Shown one piece after another: positions 56,125 to 64,000 of a DNA stretch of 64,000 nt. Numbering within the stretch: position 1 is the first letter of the stretch; every line of letters starts with the position of its first letter. The stretch lies in NCBI GenBank assembly GCA_003151235.1, contig PLWZ01000087.1, forward strand, positions 62,001 through 126,000, written 5' to 3'. The stretch comes from Acidimicrobiaceae bacterium (GTDB taxonomy: Bacteria; Actinomycetota; Acidimicrobiia; Acidimicrobiales; RAAP-2). A model generated the notes under the pieces. The model was not told where the DNA came from, did not search any database, and saw only the letters and a program-made list of their open reading frames with translations. A program made the position numbers and the translations under genes.

Positions 56125-56244
56125 ATGGCAGAGGGGTCGCACCACAAGGTCGTCAAGCCGGTGGCAGCGGTGGTCGGGGTCGTCGCCACTATGGCCAGCA
56201 TCTGGTGGTTCGCGCTCCGGCCGCGTCGCAAGCCGAAGGATTGA
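56125..56244 (+). CDS. Small single-span membrane protein, 39 residues
   Basis: ATG 56125 to TGA 56244. The peptide has a short polar head with two His, a hydrophobic span of about 20 residues (PVAAVVGVVATMASIWWFAL) and a basic tail RPRRKPKD, so it should insert with its C-terminus inside. AAGG lies 9 bases before the ATG. It sits 36 bp before the semialdehyde dehydrogenase and is divergent from the ATP-grasp gene. I do not recognise a family, but a membrane span followed by an Arg/Lys cluster is unlikely by chance. Confidence 0.55.
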   Translation: MAEGSHHKVVKPVAAVVGVVATMASIWWFALRPRRKPKD

Positions 56245-56280
56245 CGGCGGCGCCCGTCGCGCCGCTGTAGCGAGAACCCG

Positions 56281-57645
56281 ATGGCCTTCACGACGGTGAA
56301 CCCGACGACCGGCAAGGTTGAGGCAACCTTCGATCAGCACACCCCCGCCGAGGTCGAGGCCCTGGTGGAACGGGCCGCCCGCACGTTTTCGACCTATCGC
56401 CACACCTCGTTCGCCGAGCGGGCCGGGTGGATGCGGGCTGCGGCCGACCTCTACGACGCCGAGCAGCCGGACATCGCCCGGGTGCTCACCACCGAGATGG
56501 GCAAGACCTTCTCGGCGGCCAAGGCCGAGGTGGCCAAGTGCGCGCTGTGCATGCGCTGGTACGCCGATCACGCAGAGGGATACCTCGCCGACGAAGTGGT
56601 CGAGTCGGGTGCCGGGCGATCGTTCATCCGCTTCGAGCCGCTCGGCCCGGTGCTCGCAGTGATGCCGTGGAACTTCCCGTTGTGGCAGGTCATCCGATTC
56701 GCCGCCCCGGCGCTCATGGCCGGGAACGTCGGGTTGCTCAAGCACGCCTCGAACGTCCCCCAGTCGGCACTCCTCATCGAAGACGTGTTCCGCCGGGCCG
56801 GATTCCCCGACGGGGCGTTCGCGACGCTGCTCGTCCCGTCCGGCGACGTTGCCGGTCTCATCGCTGACGACCGGATCGTCGCGGTGACCCTCACCGGGAG
56901 CGAGGCCGCAGGCCGCAGCGTCGGCGAGGCGGCCGGCAAGGCGCTGAAGAAGTGCGTGCTCGAGCTCGGCGGTTCGGACCCGTTCGTGATCCTGGCCTCG
57001 GCGGACGTCGAGCGGGCGGCCCAGATGGCGGCGACGGCCCGGGTGTTGAACAACGGCCAGTCCTGCATCGCGGCCAAGCGATTCGTGGTCGTCGATGCCG
57101 TCGCGGACCGGTTCATCCCGAAGTTCATCGACGCGATGGCGGGCCTTCGGGTGGGTGACCCCTTCGACACGGCCACCGATGTTGGTCCGCTGGTCTCGGA
57201 GGCCCAGCGGGCCGAGATCGCGTCCCAGGTCGACGACGCGCGGAAGTTGGGCGCCGTCGTGGCGTGCGGCGGCGAGGTCCCCGACGGCGTCGGGTGGTTC
57301 TACCCTCCAACGGTCCTGACCGGCGTGACGCCCGGGATGCGCGCGTACGAAGAGGAGCTGTTCGGGCCGGTCGCCATCGTGGAGCCGGTGGCGGACATCG
57401 ACGAGGCCATCGCCGTCGCGAACCGGACCACCTTCGGCCTCGGGTCGAGCGTGTGGGCCACCGACCCGGAGGAACAGCGCCGCTGTATCGAGGAGATCGA
57501 GGCCGGCATGGTGTTCGTGAACGCGATGGTGGTGTCGACGCCCGAGCTGCCCTTTGGCGGGATCAAGCGTTCCGGGTACGGGCGGGAGCTGTCGCACCTC
57601 GGGATCCGCGAGTTCTGCAACGCCAAGTCCGTCTGGGTGGCGTGA
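56281..57645 (+). CDS. NAD(P)-dependent succinate-semialdehyde dehydrogenase
   Basis: A 454-residue aldehyde dehydrogenase. Motifs are PWNFPLWQVIRFAAPAL, TGSEAAGRSVGEAAG, the general base Glu in LELGGSDPF, and the nucleophile Cys in NNGQSCIAAKR. The C-terminal GGIKRSGYGRELSHLGIREF closes the family pattern. It is closest to the shorter GabD2/Sad-type enzymes of actinobacteria that oxidise succinate semialdehyde to succinate. ATG 56281. The cysteine desulfurase gene starts 10 bp after its stop. Confidence 0.92.
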   Translation: MAFTTVNPTTGKVEATFDQHTPAEVEALVERAARTFSTYRHTSFAERAGWMRAAADLYDAEQPDIARVLTTEMGKTFSAAKAEVAKCALCMRWYADHAEGYLADEVVESGAGRSFIRFEPLGPVLAVMPWNFPLWQVIRFAAPALMAGNVGLLKHASNVPQSALLIEDVFRRAGFPDGAFATLLVPSGDVAGLIADDRIVAVTLTGSEAAGRSVGEAAGKALKKCVLELGGSDPFVILASADVERAAQMAATARVLNNGQSCIAAKRFVVVDAVADRFIPKFIDAMAGLRVGDPFDTATDVGPLVSEAQRAEIASQVDDARKLGAVVACGGEVPDGVGWFYPPTVLTGVTPGMRAYEEELFGPVAIVEPVADIDEAIAVANRTTFGLGSSVWATDPEEQRRCIEEIEAGMVFVNAMVVSTPELPFGGIKRSGYGRELSHLGIREFCNAKSVWVA

Positions 57646-57655
57646 TCGCCCGGCG

Positions 57656-58849
57656 GTGACCAGCACCGAAGCTCCCCCGGTCGCCTACCTCGACCACGCA
57701 GCCACGTCGCCGGTCCGCCCCGAGGTGATCGAGGCGATGGCGCCGTTCGCCGCCGAGCGCTTCGGCAACGCCTCGGGCTCGCACCGGATGGCGCGGGACG
57801 CCCGGGTCGCCGTCGAAGAGGCACGCGAGCGGGTCGCACATGTGCTCGGCGCCGATCCGACCGAGATCGTGTTCACGTCGGGGGGGACCGAGTCCGACAA
57901 CCTGGCCGTCCTCGGGACACTGGCCGACCGGGCCAGATCCGGGGAGACCATCGGGGCCGTGTGCTCGGCGATCGAACACGCCGCGGTGCTCGAGCCGATG
58001 CGCGCGGCGGCGTGTGGCGCAGCGGCGGTGCTGGGCGTCGGGGCGGTGACGCTGGACGAGGTCGGCGTGTCGCCCGACGGTGTCATCGATCTCGACCGCC
58101 TGGCCGAGGTCCTCGGCACCCAGACCGTGCTCGTGTCGGTGATGACGGCGAACAACGAGGTCGGAACCATCCAGCCGATCCAGTCGGTGGCCGACGTGGT
58201 TCGCCGGTATGCCCCGGTCGCGGCGCTCCACACCGACGCCGTGCAGGCGGCTCCCTATGTGGACCTGGCCGCGCTCACCGGCGCCTGCGACCTGGTGTCG
58301 GTGAGCGCCCACAAGCTCGGGGGCCCGAAGGGGGTCGGGGCGCTGGTCGTCCGCGCCCCGAACCAGCTCCTGCCGCTGCTGCGCGGGGGCGGCCAGGAGC
58401 ACGAGCGCCGGAGCGGGACCCACGACGTCGCCGGCATCGTCGGACTCGCAGCGGCGCTGCGTGTCGCCAACGCGACCCGCGCCGCCGAGGTGTCCCGGGT
58501 GGGTGCCCTCCGCGACCGGCTCGCCGACGCGCTGCGCTGCGCCGTGCCCAACACCGTCGAGACTGCGTCGCGCTCGGCGGTCCTGCCGGGCCACAGCCAT
58601 CTCCGGTTCGCGGCAGTCGAGCAGGAGGAGCTCTTGGTGCTGCTCGACCGGGGCGGGGTGTGCGCATCGGCCGGCTCGGCCTGTGCCAGCGGGGCGATCG
58701 AGCCCAGCCATGTGCTGGTGGCCATGGGGGTGTCGCCCGACGACGCCGGCAGCGCCATCCGGTTCAGCCTCGGGCACACGAGCACCGAGGCCGAGGTCGA
58801 TCAGGCCGTGGACGTCGTGGCCAACGCCGTCGCACGGCTCAGGCGCTGA
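57656..58849 (+). CDS. Cysteine desulfurase (IscS/NifS family)
   Basis: A 397-residue PLP enzyme that removes sulfur from cysteine as an enzyme-bound persulfide. The N-terminus has YLDHAATSPVRPEV. The PLP Lys is in SVSAHKLGGPKG, and the persulfide Cys in GSACASGAIEPS. HxAV of IEHAAV matches the cofactor-stacking His. The start is GTG 57656; the longer frame is a shadow of the dehydrogenase. The next gene, mnmA, uses the sulfur for tRNA thiolation, so the pair is functionally linked. Confidence 0.93.
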   Translation: MTSTEAPPVAYLDHAATSPVRPEVIEAMAPFAAERFGNASGSHRMARDARVAVEEARERVAHVLGADPTEIVFTSGGTESDNLAVLGTLADRARSGETIGAVCSAIEHAAVLEPMRAAACGAAAVLGVGAVTLDEVGVSPDGVIDLDRLAEVLGTQTVLVSVMTANNEVGTIQPIQSVADVVRRYAPVAALHTDAVQAAPYVDLAALTGACDLVSVSAHKLGGPKGVGALVVRAPNQLLPLLRGGGQEHERRSGTHDVAGIVGLAAALRVANATRAAEVSRVGALRDRLADALRCAVPNTVETASRSAVLPGHSHLRFAAVEQEELLVLLDRGGVCASAGSACASGAIEPSHVLVAMGVSPDDAGSAIRFSLGHTSTEAEVDQAVDVVANAVARLRR

Positions 58850-58899
58850 ACCTCGGGCCGGGTGCGGTAGCCCGCGAGCCCCGATGGCAGACTTCGCGG

Positions 58900-62069
<3,170 letters not shown>

Positions 62070-62131
62070 GCCGGTCCGGACGGGACATGCCCGGTGGTCG
62101 GGGTCGCCCCCACTAGCCTGAAGGCGTTCCG

Positions 62132-64000
62132 ATGCCGCTCATCACCGACGCCATCGGCCGAGTCCTCGGGGGGCGCTATCGGCTCGTCTCGCCCCTCGGA
62201 GTCGGCGCATCCGCCCAGGTCTTCCTGGCCGAGGACGTGTCGCTTCGGCGCCATGTCGCGATCAAGATCCTCCAACCGGCGCTCGCCAACGACCAATCGT
62301 TCCTGAAGCGCTTCCGCGCCGAGGCCCGATCGGCCGCCGCGCTCAACCACCCCCACGTCGCCCGGGTGTTCGACTGGGGCGAGGACGAGGGTGGGCCGTA
62401 CCTGGTGCTCGAGTACCTGAGCGGGGGGAGCCTGCTCGACCTGCTCGAACGAGGCACGCGGCTGTCGGTCTCCCAGGCCGCCCTCGTGGCCGGGCAGGCC
62501 GCCCGGGGGCTCGCCTACGCGCACGCGCGCGGGCTCGTCCACCGCGACGTGAAGCCGGCCAACCTCCTGTTCGACGACGAGGGGCGTGTGAGGGTCGCCG
62601 ACTTTGGCGTCGCCCGCGCGTTGGCCGACGGAGCGTGGACGGAGCCGGCCGGCGCCATGATCGGCACGGCCCGGTACGCGGCGCCCGAGCAGGCCCAAGG
62701 ACGCCCTCTCGACGGCCGGGCCGACGTGTACTCGCTGGCCCTCGTGACCTTCGAGTCGCTGACGGGCTACGTGCCCTTCGTCCTCGACACCGCGATGGGG
62801 ACCCTGGCCGCTCGGATCGGGGCCACCCTCCCCGGTCACGGCGCGCTCGGCCAGTTACAGCCCGTCCTGAGCGCCGCGGCATCGCCCGAGGCCAGCTCGC
62901 GCCCCGACGCGGCCACCTTCGCCAACCGGCTGGAGGCACTGGCGGCAACCCTGCCCCGTCCCCAGGCCCTTGCGCTGTCGCCCCCGATCCGACTGTCCCA
63001 GGGACCACCGACGGTCACCGGGAACGCCACCCAGGCCATGGACCAGACCGGCGTCATGAACCGCACGGGCGTGATGGGCCCACCGCCCCGCGTGGCCGCC
63101 GAGCCCGGGCAGGTCTTCGACCTCGATGAATTCGAACCGGCCGGCGGCTCGGGCCGGCCGCCGCGGCGCAGCCGGACCAATCGGTCCAAGTGGCCGATCA
63201 TTCTCGCGGTGCTGGTTGTGTTGGCGCTGATCGCGGGCGGCCTGGTCGCGGCGCTCAACAAGGGGGTGTTCACCCCGAGCCACTCGGTCCCCTCGATCAC
63301 GGGGATGACGCTTACCCAGGCCCGCCAGGCGCTCGGGAAGGACCACTTCTCGGTTGTCGAGCAGACCCCGGTCACGTCCATCACGGTCAAGGCCGGCTTG
63401 ATCGTGACCCAGGACCCCTCCGCCGGGAGCAGCCTGAAGCAGGGGAGCGCGATCCATGTGGCCGTGTCGAACGGCCTGCCGAACGAGAGCGTGCCCTCGC
63501 TCCTCGGTCTCGGCTGTGCCGGGGCGACCCGCCTGCTCGCGGTGAATCACCTGATGGGCATCTGCCCGAGCGCGCAGGCCGGCTACAGCTCGACGGTCCC
63601 GGTGGGCCAGGTCATCAACTGGTCGTACAACAACAAGCTCAACGCAAAGCACGCCCCCTACGGGGCCACGGTGTTGATCGCGCTGTCCAAGGGGCCCCAA
63701 CCGAAGATCATCCCGAACGTTGCCGGCGACACCTACGCGCAGGCCCAACAGGCCCTCCAGTCGTTGGGCCTGACCGCGACCGAGTCCTCGACCCCGTCGA
63801 CCCAGTACCCGGCCGGCCAGGTCGACCACACCAACCCGCCGATCGGGTCCGCGGTGGCGCCGGGATCGACCGTGACCGTCTTCGTCTCGAGCGGCCCGCC
63901 GACGGTGCAGGTCCCGAACGTGAGCGGGGACTCGGTGGGCTCTGCGACGGCCAAGCTGCAGAACGCCGGCCTGTCGGTCGGGAACGTCTTTGGCCCATCG
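62132..64000 (+). CDS. PASTA-domain Ser/Thr protein kinase, 3' end cut by the window
   Basis: The window holds 623 residues of a membrane kinase of the PknB/StkP type. The kinase domain (about 1-275) has the Gly loop GVGASAQVF, Lys in VAIKIL, HRDVKPANL, DFG and APEQ. A linker of about 70 residues leads to one TM helix (WPIILAVLVVLALIAGGLVAAL). Outside are at least four PASTA repeats; the second is irregular, with two Cys about 18 residues apart, and the fourth is cut at 64000. Such kinases sense peptidoglycan and control cell division. ATG 62132 lies 62 bp after ligA. Confidence 0.92.
   Translation, partial: MPLITDAIGRVLGGRYRLVSPLGVGASAQVFLAEDVSLRRHVAIKILQPALANDQSFLKRFRAEARSAAALNHPHVARVFDWGEDEGGPYLVLEYLSGGSLLDLLERGTRLSVSQAALVAGQAARGLAYAHARGLVHRDVKPANLLFDDEGRVRVADFGVARALADGAWTEPAGAMIGTARYAAPEQAQGRPLDGRADVYSLALVTFESLTGYVPFVLDTAMGTLAARIGATLPGHGALGQLQPVLSAAASPEASSRPDAATFANRLEALAATLPRPQALALSPPIRLSQGPPTVTGNATQAMDQTGVMNRTGVMGPPPRVAAEPGQVFDLDEFEPAGGSGRPPRRSRTNRSKWPIILAVLVVLALIAGGLVAALNKGVFTPSHSVPSITGMTLTQARQALGKDHFSVVEQTPVTSITVKAGLIVTQDPSAGSSLKQGSAIHVAVSNGLPNESVPSLLGLGCAGATRLLAVNHLMGICPSAQAGYSSTVPVGQVINWSYNNKLNAKHAPYGATVLIALSKGPQPKIIPNVAGDTYAQAQQALQSLGLTATESSTPSTQYPAGQVDHTNPPIGSAVAPGSTVTVFVSSGPPTVQVPNVSGDSVGSATAKLQNAGLSVGNVFGPS

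Overview
The window is GC-rich, densely packed DNA with many GTG starts and 1-8 bp stop/start overlaps. It carries a mycofactocin locus, a cell-wall-binding-repeat-2 surface protein, a PASTA-domain Ser/Thr kinase and a type 2 isoleucyl-tRNA synthetase. Together these point to an actinobacterium (Actinomycetota). An uncultured or less-studied class such as Acidimicrobiia or Thermoleophilia would fit, but the sequence alone does not settle the class.

Region 1 (1-11.4 kb) is acyl-CoA metabolism: an SDR tail, an alpha/beta-hydrolase-domain protein, a crotonase, two thiolases, two acyl-CoA dehydrogenases, a two-subunit MaoC hydratase and a FabG-like reductase. A 14-TM drug exporter of the MFS sits between them. 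Region 2 (11.5-16 kb) is a MarR-ABC-ABC operon encoding a heterodimeric exporter with one degenerate ATP site.

Region 3 (16-29.3 kb) is the mycofactocin locus in an unusual order: an NDMA-dependent alcohol dehydrogenase and mftD on +, mftF convergent on -, then a beta-lactamase-fold hydrolase, a HAD hydrolase, mftA-mftB-mftC-mftE and a mycofactocin-coupled SDR. A ribose-type ABC importer (binding protein, double ATPase, permease) follows on the same strand. The region can supply the redox cofactor, two likely client dehydrogenases and possibly uptake of their substrate. No mftR or mftG is visible.

Region 4 (29.3-33.9 kb) is nucleobase salvage: uracil phosphoribosyltransferase, a yeast-type cytosine deaminase, a second phosphoribosyltransferase, an NCS1 permease and an adenosine deaminase. 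Region 5 (33.9-39.8 kb) is an ABC-2 exporter with one ATPase and two permeases, a 583-bp gap, and a large secreted CWB2 protein ending at a strong hairpin.

Region 6 (40-47.5 kb) holds an SDR lacking the usual catalytic residues, a biotinyl-carboxyltransferase fusion, a lone TnpB element with recognisable ends, an FMN alpha-hydroxyacid oxidase with a quinone-reductase-like partner, and a PadR/membrane-protein pair with a clear operator. Region 7 (47.6-64 kb) is mostly housekeeping: glutathione peroxidase, a HAD phosphatase, ileS, an alpha-E/transglutaminase fusion with its circularly permuted ATP-grasp partner, a 39-residue membrane ORF, succinate-semialdehyde dehydrogenase, cysteine desulfurase, mnmA, ligA and a PASTA kinase cut by the window end. 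I found no tRNA, rRNA or CRISPR array.
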